Assembly (NCBI GenBank): GCA_904420095.1
Contig: CAJFUB010000026.1
Span: 22,151 to 86,150, forward strand
Source of the DNA: an uncultured Clostridia bacterium
GTDB lineage: Bacteria; Bacillota; Clostridia; UBA1212; UBA1255
Direction of reading: 5' to 3'
DNA length: 64,000 nt
A model generated the notes under the pieces. That model saw only the letters and a list, made by a program, of their open reading frames with translations. It was not told the DNA's origin and did not search any database. Position numbers and translations under genes: made by a program. Of the stretch, positions 44,167-52,639 are shown piece after piece; the first letter of the stretch is position 1, and every line of letters begins with the position of its first letter.

Positions 44167-45081
44167 TTATATTGTCTCCTCTGTAACGCTTCCCCTTGGG
44201 CTCCATACAGCTTCCGGATAATATTCATCGATCATCCGCTTCACAAGGCTGCACTGTTTTGCCCGCTTGCGAGCATCGTCCTCAGTGCTGTCCCAAGAAT
44301 GTGTAGCTGCAACTGATCCACCAGTTTTTAGGTAAATCGGAGCTGCGATCCGAATCATCTCCGGCACTTCATAATGACGGATAAACCCCCCAGTGGACTT
44401 TGGATTCTCAGTGTGAATATCAATCGGGCAATTAATTGCCTGCCGCATTGCAGCTAGCATCTGAAGTTGGATATCACGTACGGGATTAATGGAGTCTGCG
44501 CCAATACTCTCCAGCAGCTTCGCAGCGCAGGGGTTGCCATGTCCGGCGTGAGCTGAAACTTTGAAATGACAATCAGCAGGAATTTCACCAGCCTTGCGCA
44601 TCTCATTTAATGCCCACAAGCATCCCTCATCGTAAACAAGGAACCCGCGGCAGCCGAGGCGAGCGGCTCTCTTTACGTCCTCAATAGCGCGGACAATCTG
44701 CTCTTGTCCGCGAAGACGGTAGCCCATGCGCACACCCTCTTCAGTATGTACGGATGCAGAAGTATCCGTGGTTGCTCTTGGCCCAATGGCAAGGATCAGG
44801 TCCGTCTGCCACTTATGCGCAAGCTCCACCATCTCAAAGATATCCTTGTCAGTCAGGCGCATGATGCCTTGGGTTTGTGTCACGCGATGCAAATACAACC
44901 CATAGCTATCCATTGCCTCAAGCAGAGCACGCATAATCTTCGGCCCCTGGATGCCGGGAACCTCAAAACGGAATTGACCGCCATCCCCGAAGCGCTTCTC
45001 TGATGTCGGCAAATCGTAGGCATCTCCTCCTGGAAGACCGATAGACTTTAAAAATGCTCTTGTTTTATCCATACTATTCAT
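44167..45081 (-). CDS. TIM-barrel-like protein of unassigned function
   Basis: A 304-aa soluble protein I cannot assign with confidence. It looks like an alpha/beta barrel: successive strands ILAIGPRATTD, CRGFLVYDEG, HFKVSAHAGHG, ADSINPVRDI, CPIDIHTENPK and IYLKTGG alternate with helices, loosely resembling U32-type peptidase or pyruvate-binding barrels. Asp, His and Glu residues at strand ends (VSAHAGHGN, IDIHTEN) suggest a metal or phosphate site. It is 69 bp downstream of the decarboxylase gene and 56 bp upstream of the CitE-like gene, on the same strand. Confidence 0.6.
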   Translation of the reverse strand: MNSMDKTRAFLKSIGLPGGDAYDLPTSEKRFGDGGQFRFEVPGIQGPKIMRALLEAMDSYGLYLHRVTQTQGIMRLTDKDIFEMVELAHKWQTDLILAIGPRATTDTSASVHTEEGVRMGYRLRGQEQIVRAIEDVKRAARLGCRGFLVYDEGCLWALNEMRKAGEIPADCHFKVSAHAGHGNPCAAKLLESIGADSINPVRDIQLQMLAAMRQAINCPIDIHTENPKSTGGFIRHYEVPEMIRIAAPIYLKTGGSVAATHSWDSTEDDARKRAKQCSLVKRMIDEYYPEAVWSPRGSVTEETI

Positions 45082-45150
45082 GTTGTATCCCTTTCTACCA
45101 CAACAGTGGTTTGTTATATTTATTCCTGCTTTGTCGTCTAGCAGCTATAT

Positions 45151-46281
45151 TCAGCTATTCAAGTCGTCGATCAAAGCATCAATCGCTTCTCTATGGTTAA
45201 AGATAATGGGCGGCAGCTTGCGGCTCAGTCCCTTGTGGATACGACAGTCAATGAAAGAAGCTCTGCCGCAGTCCTTGAGCTTGGCAATTGCTTCAATCAG
45301 CTCGTTTTCGTTCTCTACAGCTTTGCCGAATGTCGCATATCCGCAGGCTTCAGCAATGGAAGTAAAATCTACCTTATAACCGGCAGAAGGTTGTCCTCCA
45401 ACAGACTCATGCGCACCATTATTAAGAACTACGTGCAAAAAGTTTGAAGCATTCATCTTGCTGACCATTGTCATAGCCCCCATATGCATCATAGCAGCTG
45501 AATCACCATCCAGTACGACTACCCTCCGTTCTGGCTTTTTCAGTGCAATACCAAGCGCTACGGAGCTTGCATGCCCCATCGAACCTACGTTCAGAAAATC
45601 ATGAATTTTCATTTCATCCCTCTTTTCCCGTAAGAAAAATAGCTCACGGGTGGCTCTGCCGGTAGTAGCAGAATAAATCGTATTCTCCGGTAAGTGATCA
45701 AGGATCACTTCGATCGCCTTTTCTCTGCTCATGGGATACATATCATCTTTGTGATCGGGCTTGTCCGCAGATGCCATTACACCTTTCGGAGCAAGTAGTC
45801 CATAGGGCTGACGAGTGTCTTTGCAGTATCTGGCTGCTTTTCTCACAATCTCAGCGAATTTCGTATCGTCATCCTCCAGCACTGTATATGGGATATGCAT
45901 TATATCCAGCAGTCCCGGAGTAATAGCGCCCTGAAGCTTATGCTGTGGATGATTAGACTCTGTTTCTCCCTGCCCGCGCCAGCCGATAAGGAGAATCATT
46001 GGAACTGCGTACACATCTTTGTCTGCCAAGCTTACCAAAGGGTTGATGGCGTTGCCCATGCCGCTGTTCTGCATATACACCAGCGGAATCTCTTTCGAGG
46101 CGAAATAATATCCTGCCGCAATACTCACGGCGTTACCTTCATTAGCAGCAATAATATTCCGATTACCACAGTTCTCCAAAGCATAGTTGCAGAAGCCATT
46201 CAGATAAGAATCCGGTACACCGACAAAAAAGGAAACTCCGTGATTCGCCAGCGTCTTAAAAACTTTCTCTTGATTTAACAT
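45151..46281 (-). CDS. Phosphonopyruvate decarboxylase-like ThDP enzyme (AepY-like)
   Basis: This 376-aa protein has the full layout of phosphonopyruvate/sulfopyruvate decarboxylases. It has an N-terminal PYR domain (FFVGVPDSYLNGF, ANEGNAVSIAAGYY with the catalytic Glu, VYMQNSGMGNAINPL, LLIGWRGQ) and a C-terminal PP domain with the ThDP motif VVLDGDSAAMMHMGAMT through NNGAHESVGGQPSAG. AepY makes phosphonoacetaldehyde. No phosphoenolpyruvate mutase or 2-AEP transaminase is in the window, so the keto-acid substrate may differ. It starts directly after the reductase stop codon. Confidence 0.8.
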   Translation of the reverse strand: MLNQEKVFKTLANHGVSFFVGVPDSYLNGFCNYALENCGNRNIIAANEGNAVSIAAGYYFASKEIPLVYMQNSGMGNAINPLVSLADKDVYAVPMILLIGWRGQGETESNHPQHKLQGAITPGLLDIMHIPYTVLEDDDTKFAEIVRKAARYCKDTRQPYGLLAPKGVMASADKPDHKDDMYPMSREKAIEVILDHLPENTIYSATTGRATRELFFLREKRDEMKIHDFLNVGSMGHASSVALGIALKKPERRVVVLDGDSAAMMHMGAMTMVSKMNASNFLHVVLNNGAHESVGGQPSAGYKVDFTSIAEACGYATFGKAVENENELIEAIAKLKDCGRASFIDCRIHKGLSRKLPPIIFNHREAIDALIDDLNS

Positions 46282-47262
46282 TTACTTATTCTCGCCTCCT
46301 ACAGAGCCTTTTCCCTTATACAGGGTGAAGTATTCTGGAGAATCCCCCTTGGTAATTTGCCAAGCGGCCTCAAACGTCTCGATCATATCTTTTGGCAGCG
46401 GCCCAGCTTTAACCGTTTCCATATTCTGCAGAAGATGGTTTAGCTTCGATGCGCCGATCAGGATCGCATCCCCTCTATCTCCATTCAGCATGGAATGATA
46501 TGCTAACCAGCGGTAGGTAGCGTCGATACTTGTGATCCCATGCCGCTCTGCCGCAGCCTTAATCATATCCACAGCATCAAAGTAGCTCTTTTTCCAATAC
46601 CGATTCTGGTAATTCGGACGATGGGTAAAGCGTCCGTCCATAGGAATATCCTCAAACTTGCCATAACGTCCCGTCAGCAGACCTCCGGCCATGGGGTTAT
46701 ACGCATAAAAGCGTATACCAAAGTGATCCAAGCAAGCATTCAACTCTACTTCAGCTTTTCTTGTGAGCGGATTATAGACACCCTCAAACACAGTTGGCTT
46801 TACCCATCCATGCTGATCACAAATATGCCAGATATCTGCAACCATCCATGCTGGGAAATTGCTTAATCCCAACTCTTTGTACTTTCCCTGATCATGCAGG
46901 GAAGCCATAGCTTCCAGCACATTTATTACAGGTGTGGCAGGGTCAGGAAAATGAAGAAACACGGTGTCCACGCTGTCCAGCTTCATCCGCCCCAAAGACT
47001 CATTTACCTGCTTATAGGCTGCTGCGCCGTCAAGCCTGCCGCTAATACGTGGATTGACTTTTGTGGCGATTTTATAAGGACGATTCAGACTGGGTAGCAC
47101 TTCGCCTAGAAGTTTCTCGCAATTTCCCTCATTATAGACATAAGCTGTGTCCAGCTCATCATATCCTGCATCCAGAAATGTACGGATAAACTGTTCTACA
47201 TCCGGCTGGAATACGGACTCACCAAATGTCATGGTGCCAAGGATTAGGTTTATATTTTTCAT
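46282..47262 (-). CDS. AKR7-like aldo/keto reductase
   Basis: A 326-aa AKR strikingly like the AKR7 (aflatoxin aldehyde / succinic semialdehyde reductase) family: LGTMTFGE at the start, AGYDELDTAYVYNEG (Asp and Tyr of the catalytic tetrad), KIATKVNP (Lys), FLHFPDPATPV (His), YNPLTRKAEVEL and FYAYNPMAGGLLTGRYG. AKR7 enzymes reduce short aldehydes with a carboxylate, such as succinic semialdehyde. It has no Fe-S domain, unlike the AKR at 9.4 kb. It overlaps the PrpD-like gene by 4 bp, so reduction of an aldehyde made by the ThDP decarboxylase is a natural guess. Confidence 0.82.
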   Translation of the reverse strand: MKNINLILGTMTFGESVFQPDVEQFIRTFLDAGYDELDTAYVYNEGNCEKLLGEVLPSLNRPYKIATKVNPRISGRLDGAAAYKQVNESLGRMKLDSVDTVFLHFPDPATPVINVLEAMASLHDQGKYKELGLSNFPAWMVADIWHICDQHGWVKPTVFEGVYNPLTRKAEVELNACLDHFGIRFYAYNPMAGGLLTGRYGKFEDIPMDGRFTHRPNYQNRYWKKSYFDAVDMIKAAAERHGITSIDATYRWLAYHSMLNGDRGDAILIGASKLNHLLQNMETVKAGPLPKDMIETFEAAWQITKGDSPEYFTLYKGKGSVGGENK

Positions 47263-48611
47263 TCCATCGCTCCTATAATTTTCATTGGATTTATAAATTT
47301 ATTCGTGCCTTCTATTGTTTCAACTGCTTTTACCAGTTTCATCAGAGTGTATTCATCTGATTGTCCCTGCGCACAGACTCGCAATTTCTTAATAATGTCA
47401 TTTTTGGTCAGCGGATTCTCTGGATCGCCTTTCGGCACAAGAACAGTTTCCTCAGCCTTAGCACCGTTTTTCAGGATTATCTCAACCCGTGCACCCCGAA
47501 TATCTTTTGGCCGGTCTTCCATAGTGACATCAGAAATGAGATGTGTCCTTTCAATCAGATCCAGCACATCAGGTGTCAATCTTGGCGGATCCATATCTGC
47601 CATGCCGTAGGAGCCGTTCAAGAGGGCACAAGCCAACGTATACGGAATGGAAAATTTCGTCTCATCCTGGTCCTTGGGAATCTTGATTCCAGCCAGCTTA
47701 ATAGCATTCGGATAGATGTAAACATTGATTGCTTCTATATCCTTGGGGCTTACTTTCTCATATAAAGCTATGGCAGCGTCAATCGTACAATGTGTGTGCC
47801 GACAGGATGGATAGAGCTTAAAGTAGCAGTCGTGAAGGAGCAAATGGTCAGACCCTTTTAGAAATTCCTCGTGAACCTCATCCGTCACAGCATGGAACCA
47901 ACCGTTCTGACCTTCCAGGGACTTTGCAGGTCCTCGTACGCCTTCGTTTGCCAGCATCGCGGCAAACACACCGTTCTCTGCGGCTTTTCCAGGATTTAAT
48001 GGTTTAATAGCCGGACGAGAATCTCCATATGATAGCAAACCGCCTGTCATGGTCGTTGCCAAAGCAATAGCATCCTCGATTCCTTGTGCATCCAAATAGT
48101 ACAATCTCGCACAAGCAGCGGCGCAGGCAAGTGCACCTGCCATACCTGTCGAGTGGAAACCGCGCTGAACGAGTCCCGGTTGGGCAGCAGAGGATATCCG
48201 GACATACGCTTCATAACCAGTCGCCAATGCAATCAATACATCCTGGTTACTAGTTTCCAGCTTATCAGCTAAGGCAAACACAGCAGGAATAAGGTGTACT
48301 CCAGCATGGCCAGCGGCCTTCTTATTACCGTCATCCAACTCTGCGCCATGCCCATATACAGAATTCATGAAGGCGGCTATCCTTGCCGGATATCTCTTGC
48401 GCTGGAATAGGATGCTGCTCTCTTCCGTACCACCTTGTGGATATACCACGGCCTCGACCTTTTCATTAAAAGCCCTATTCTGCCTATATCCAGCATAAGC
48501 GGCAGCAAAAAAGTCGATAATCAGCGTCTGAAGCTGTTTTTTATCTCGCACACTTAACTCTTGTATTTGAAATAGATCCTGAGCGAGTTGTGTCGTCAAT
48601 TCCATTCGCAT
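47259..48611 (-). CDS. MmgE/PrpD-family protein (2-methylcitrate dehydratase / cis-aconitate decarboxylase type)
   Basis: A 450-aa MmgE/PrpD protein. Conserved catalytic positions of the family appear as YGHGAELDDGNKK, AAGHAGVHLIPA, QRGFHSTGMAGAL, IKPLNPGKAAENG (the active-site lysine) and LYPSCRHTHCTIDAA. Members include 2-methylcitrate dehydratase (PrpD), iminodisuccinate epimerase and itaconate-forming cis-aconitate decarboxylase. The start is the ATG 6 bp after aaggagg. No prpB or prpC is seen. It is the first gene of the seven-gene cluster, so it probably sets the pathway's first step. Confidence 0.82.
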   Translation of the reverse strand: MRMELTTQLAQDLFQIQELSVRDKKQLQTLIIDFFAAAYAGYRQNRAFNEKVEAVVYPQGGTEESSILFQRKRYPARIAAFMNSVYGHGAELDDGNKKAAGHAGVHLIPAVFALADKLETSNQDVLIALATGYEAYVRISSAAQPGLVQRGFHSTGMAGALACAAACARLYYLDAQGIEDAIALATTMTGGLLSYGDSRPAIKPLNPGKAAENGVFAAMLANEGVRGPAKSLEGQNGWFHAVTDEVHEEFLKGSDHLLLHDCYFKLYPSCRHTHCTIDAAIALYEKVSPKDIEAINVYIYPNAIKLAGIKIPKDQDETKFSIPYTLACALLNGSYGMADMDPPRLTPDVLDLIERTHLISDVTMEDRPKDIRGARVEIILKNGAKAEETVLVPKGDPENPLTKNDIIKKLRVCAQGQSDEYTLMKLVKAVETIEGTNKFINPMKIIGAME

Positions 48612-49314
48612 TTCTATCCTCCTTATCATCATTTACCTATAGCCTAGATAGAAAATTCCCAGCGGTTTCACCACGTCTCATGCACGATTCCTTTCAAATT
48701 CAGTATCGACTGCGACAGATACTGCTCTTCTCGATGAACGCCGATCCAATTTCTTTTGCATCAGGAGATCCTCCTTTAACATGGAGAAGACACATTGAGA
48801 GCAGACGCTTCGACCGTGGGGAACGTTCTATCACTTACCCGCGCACTTGGCAGAGAAGAAGACGCAGCAATCATGTTTTCTTCAATAAATACCGTCTCAT
48901 GAGTGAAGATGTTATGGTGCATAGGAAGTGTTTGATAATGAAGGAAAACTCACCATATTCTGCCGCTTCAATCAGTTCAGACCATTTTTCCCAACGAACT
49001 GGAGCGTGTTATTGAGACTTGAACTCCTTCACAATCAGAGGATCAAGTTCACAGAACGATGAGCAGAAATACCGATCTCTGTGTGTCGTACATCATCACC
49101 AGAGTAGTCGAATATTCCTGTCCAACCTTGCGTTTTATCTTCTTGATGTATTGTGATAGAGAACGCCATGTCGCCCATCTACATCATTTCACATAATTTT
49201 CTATAGCATATGTGACGATAGGGAGAAATGCTGTTGAAACCAGTCCCGCTTTTGACATTTTTTAAATAGATACCAAGACCAAGTCCTCATAACGATCCAA
49301 GCTGATTTTCAGCC
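48612..49314. other. 700-bp gap between capsule operon and metabolic cluster
   Basis: No intact gene is seen. On the minus strand an aaaggagg and ATG at 48761 open a 27-codon basic frame (MQKKLDRRSS, ending at 48678); it may be the intact start of a decayed gene or a leader peptide. Other short frames in both directions are Arg/Ser-rich and not protein-like. The last part, near 49299-49311, has a short hairpin (gctga/tcagc) just after the wzx stop without a T-run. The segment probably carries the promoter for the metabolic cluster, but no convincing -35/-10 pair was found. Confidence 0.4.
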
Positions 49315-50733
49315 TCATTTTTTCTTTATAATGGATAAGATAAAGTCTTTCTTTTTATAAGCGAAAACACCTATAACAGCAAGCACAATTGCAGCAATAC
49401 AATATCTGATGACTGCCGGTTTTGTATAAAGCCATAGCATGCATAGCATCACGCAGAACAAAGCCGCCACGGATCCAAATATAAACTTTGTATCATAAGC
49501 CCGTGAGTATCCTGTACGCTTTGCCAGAAAAAAGTGAATAACTAAGAGACAAGCATACCCTACAAGAGTTGTATATGCAGCGGCGATATATCCATATCTC
49601 GGTATTAACAGCCAGTTCAGTCCAATATTGATCAATGCAGCGGCGATGGTACCAAAGGCCATGCCAACAGTCTTCTTTGCAAACTGCTCAAGAGATACGT
49701 AAAGATTATAAAGAAACTGAAACGCCGCCCCCATTACAACTGGCGGTAAGACATTGACCGCTTCCGCATACTTTTCTCCGCCCAGAATCAAGACTACCTC
49801 CGGACCAAGCACGAAAATCCCAAGGACAACACAATAAAACAGAAGAATATAATAATAAGACGCTTTTCTTACTGTTTCATACTTTCCTTCATGTATCTTT
49901 TCACTAGACCACGGACTCCAGGCAACGTTAGTTGCGGTAGCAAGCATGATTGGTATCATCGCGCAGTTGTACGCTAAACTATAAAACGCTGTATCGCTTG
50001 CTCCGCAAAATTGCTTTATCATTATCCTATCAGATTGATTTAGAATATATTTACTAAGCAAGTGTGGAATCATGGGGATGCAAATTAGCAGGGCATACTT
50101 GCATTCAGACCATTTGAATTGTCTCCCCTTGTAAATGATATAAATATATACACATAGGTCGATTACAAATACGGTTCCATAGTGTCCAATGATTCTTCCG
50201 GCAAGCTTATTTTGCATTAAAAGAACTAGGCCAAGAGAAACCAGCGTTGAAAGCAAAACTGATCCGAAAGAAAGAGCAACATATGTCTTGTACTTATAAT
50301 TAATCCTGTTCTTTGCTTGGAGAAGCTGAAGCGCCGGTGAGACCATCGTAGTAATGAACAGAATATTGATATATGGCATATCCATAGAAAAGAATCTGCA
50401 GAAGAAGTCTGGGAACAACTGCACTATTCCCCAAAGGACTGTTGTCACAATTGTTCCTGTTATCGCTACGGAGGACAAATAACCATCGAGATTATCATAA
50501 TCATATCTAGCCCTATTAACCGTCGCGTGCATCTCCATTGTCGCAACAATAACGAGGATGCCAGCCCAAGCCACAAAGTTGCTATACTCCCCGTAATCAT
50601 TACTACTTAATAAACGAGTAAATATAGGGGTAGTAATAAACGCTACTCCTTTAGTAAGAAAGGAAGAAAGCGTATACCATATTCCGGCTTTAATTACAGT
50701 CCCCGCGTTTCTTCCTGTTTCACTCTTAGCCAT
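49315..50733 (-). CDS. wzx: Polysaccharide flippase Wzx, copy 2
   Basis: A 472-aa PST/MATE-type flippase with about 14 membrane segments: GIWYTLSSFLTKGVAFITTPIFTR at the start is typical of the RfbX/Wzx family. It is the last gene of the sialic-acid capsule operon, 16 bp after glf, and would export the lipid-linked repeat unit. It is clearly diverged from the wzx at 31.8 kb, consistent with a separate origin. Confidence 0.88.
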   Translation of the reverse strand: MAKSETGRNAGTVIKAGIWYTLSSFLTKGVAFITTPIFTRLLSSNDYGEYSNFVAWAGILVIVATMEMHATVNRARYDYDNLDGYLSSVAITGTIVTTVLWGIVQLFPDFFCRFFSMDMPYINILFITTMVSPALQLLQAKNRINYKYKTYVALSFGSVLLSTLVSLGLVLLMQNKLAGRIIGHYGTVFVIDLCVYIYIIYKGRQFKWSECKYALLICIPMIPHLLSKYILNQSDRIMIKQFCGASDTAFYSLAYNCAMIPIMLATATNVAWSPWSSEKIHEGKYETVRKASYYYILLFYCVVLGIFVLGPEVVLILGGEKYAEAVNVLPPVVMGAAFQFLYNLYVSLEQFAKKTVGMAFGTIAAALINIGLNWLLIPRYGYIAAAYTTLVGYACLLVIHFFLAKRTGYSRAYDTKFIFGSVAALFCVMLCMLWLYTKPAVIRYCIAAIVLAVIGVFAYKKKDFILSIIKKK

Positions 50734-50749
50734 ACTTCACCCCTATGAT

Positions 50750-51859
50750 CTATTTTAGCCTTTCAGCCATGTCTAACGCTGCAGCAATTACTTGATCCAT
50801 ATCGTAGTACTTGTACTCACCAAGCCGCCCGCCGAAAAGGACCTTTTCCTCTTTCTCTGCCAGCATCTTATATTGAGAATAAAGTGATGAATTTTTCTCA
50901 TCATTCACAGGATAATACGGCTCATCTCCGGGCTTCCATTCGGAACTATACTCACGGCTAATGACCGTTTTGGGCAGATCATTGCCTTCTTTATCCTTGC
51001 CAAACTCAAACCATTTGTGTTCGATAATTCTGGTCCAAGGAGTCTCGCTATCTGTATAGTTCACAGCTGCGTTGCCTTGGAAGTTAGGCATGTCCAGGAG
51101 CTCGGTCTCAAACCGCACAGAGCGATATTCCAGCTTGCCAAGAGAATAGCTGAAATACGCATCAATAGGACCTGTGTAGACCACGTACTCTGCCTGAGCA
51201 TCCAGCTCCGACTTTTTGTTCAGATAATCTACTCCAGTCCTGACCTCAATACCATCCAGCATCCGTTCAACCATCTTTGTGTATCCTCCAATCGGGATGC
51301 CTTGGTATAAAGCGTTAAAATAGTTGTTGTCAAAGGTCAAACGCACAGGCAGCCGCTTGATGATGAAGGCAGGAAGTTCCTTGCAGTCACGCCCCCATTG
51401 TTTTTCTGTGTAGCCCTTTACCAGTTTTTCATAGATATCGCGCCCTACCAAAGAGATTGCCTGCTCCTCAAGGTTTTGCGGTGCTCCTGTGATTTCTTTT
51501 CTCTGCTCCTCTATCTTTGCCGCAGCCTCCTCCGGCGTTACAACTCCCCACATTTTATTGAAGGTATACATGTTGAATGGAAGAGAATACAGCTCGCCAT
51601 GATAATTTGCAACCGGAGAATTCGTGAAACGATTAAAGGTTGCAAATCGGGTAATATAGTCCCAAACTACTTTATTGTTAGTATGGAAGATATGCGCGCC
51701 ATATTTGTGGACATGTATGCCTTCGACATCCTCCGTATATACATTGCCAGCAATATGATCTCTTTTATCAATCACAAGCACGGATTTCCCCGCTGCTTTA
51801 GCTTTCTGGGCGATGACAGCTCCATAAAGACCAGCACCAACTATTAGAAAATCATGCAT
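50750..51859 (-). CDS. glf: UDP-galactopyranose mutase (copy 2)
   Basis: A 369-aa Glf of exactly the same length as the copy at 24 kb, with the same motifs (VGAGLYGAVIAQKA, KYGAHIFHT, GYTEKQWGRDCKELP, GRLGEYKYYDMD) but many substitutions and a more AT-rich sequence. The start at MHDFLIVG is chosen for the upstream aggagaaagga. It indicates galactofuranose in the sialylated capsule too. It sits between neuA and wzx. Confidence 0.95.
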   Translation of the reverse strand: MHDFLIVGAGLYGAVIAQKAKAAGKSVLVIDKRDHIAGNVYTEDVEGIHVHKYGAHIFHTNNKVVWDYITRFATFNRFTNSPVANYHGELYSLPFNMYTFNKMWGVVTPEEAAAKIEEQRKEITGAPQNLEEQAISLVGRDIYEKLVKGYTEKQWGRDCKELPAFIIKRLPVRLTFDNNYFNALYQGIPIGGYTKMVERMLDGIEVRTGVDYLNKKSELDAQAEYVVYTGPIDAYFSYSLGKLEYRSVRFETELLDMPNFQGNAAVNYTDSETPWTRIIEHKWFEFGKDKEGNDLPKTVISREYSSEWKPGDEPYYPVNDEKNSSLYSQYKMLAEKEEKVLFGGRLGEYKYYDMDQVIAAALDMAERLK

Positions 51860-51900
51860 TCCTTTCTCCTCATTTCTACTGGCGGTTGTTTTTAGCAAAT

Positions 51901-52629
51901 TTAGGACTCATAACATTCATTATTCAAATATTTTTTCATCAAAAATTCGATATATTCGAAATCCATCATTGTGTCCACATCTATTGATCGTTCCTTGGGC
52001 ATAACAAACAGAAGTGGAATATCTCCGATTATTAATTTCCGTTCCTTCAGAAGTTCAATCACAGAGATATATAATGCACCGTTTCTCACGTACATAGGCT
52101 TCATTTCCTGACGCCTCATACCTGTGTTATGCTCCTTGTGCTCTGCTATCCCTTTCTGGTTTTCCCCCATACGGTAATAGTTGAACCCATTCGCCTTAAC
52201 ATCCTCATATACTGCAATAAGGGAATCTGACGTGTGCTCATCAAACATCTTAATGCCATTTATCAGGTCCTCTGCTGTCCGCATTGGCGAGGTTGGCTGT
52301 AGTGTGACTACGGCGTCATAATGCTCGTCTTGTTCCTCCAGAAACGATAAAGCATGCAGAATTACATCAACGGACTTAATTGTATCTCCTCCAAGGTAAT
52401 CCGGTCTCATAAACGGAACATCCGCTCCGTATCTGCGGGATACCTCTGCAATTTCCTTGCTATCCGTCGAAACAATGCAACGACTCAAAACACCATTTTT
52501 AATTGCTTTATTTGCTGCTTCAATGGTATAGGCAATTAACGGTTTCCCGTTCATATCCTTTATGTTCTTTTTCGGTATGCCTTTTGATCCGCCTCGTGCT
52601 GGAATCACTCCTAGATATCTCTTCTTCAT
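51901..52629 (-). CDS. neuA: CMP-sialic acid synthetase-like cytidylyltransferase
   Basis: A 242-aa acylneuraminate cytidylyltransferase: the N-terminal IPARGGSKGIPKKNIKDMNGKP is the CTP-binding signature, with TLQPTSPMR and IDVDTMMDFEY further on. It activates the nonulosonic acid made by NeuB to the CMP form used by the sialyltransferase. It is the shorter single-domain type. It lies between neuC (10 bp) and glf (41 bp). Confidence 0.9.
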   Translation of the reverse strand: MKKRYLGVIPARGGSKGIPKKNIKDMNGKPLIAYTIEAANKAIKNGVLSRCIVSTDSKEIAEVSRRYGADVPFMRPDYLGGDTIKSVDVILHALSFLEEQDEHYDAVVTLQPTSPMRTAEDLINGIKMFDEHTSDSLIAVYEDVKANGFNYYRMGENQKGIAEHKEHNTGMRRQEMKPMYVRNGALYISVIELLKERKLIIGDIPLLFVMPKERSIDVDTMMDFEYIEFLMKKYLNNECYES

Positions 52630-52639
52630 AACATGCTCC

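Noticed and set aside
48590..49015. 141-codon plus-strand frame opposite the PrpD start
   Set aside because: It is Arg/Ser-rich, has no ribosome-binding site and no recognisable domain; it overlaps the ribosome-binding region of the PrpD-like gene.
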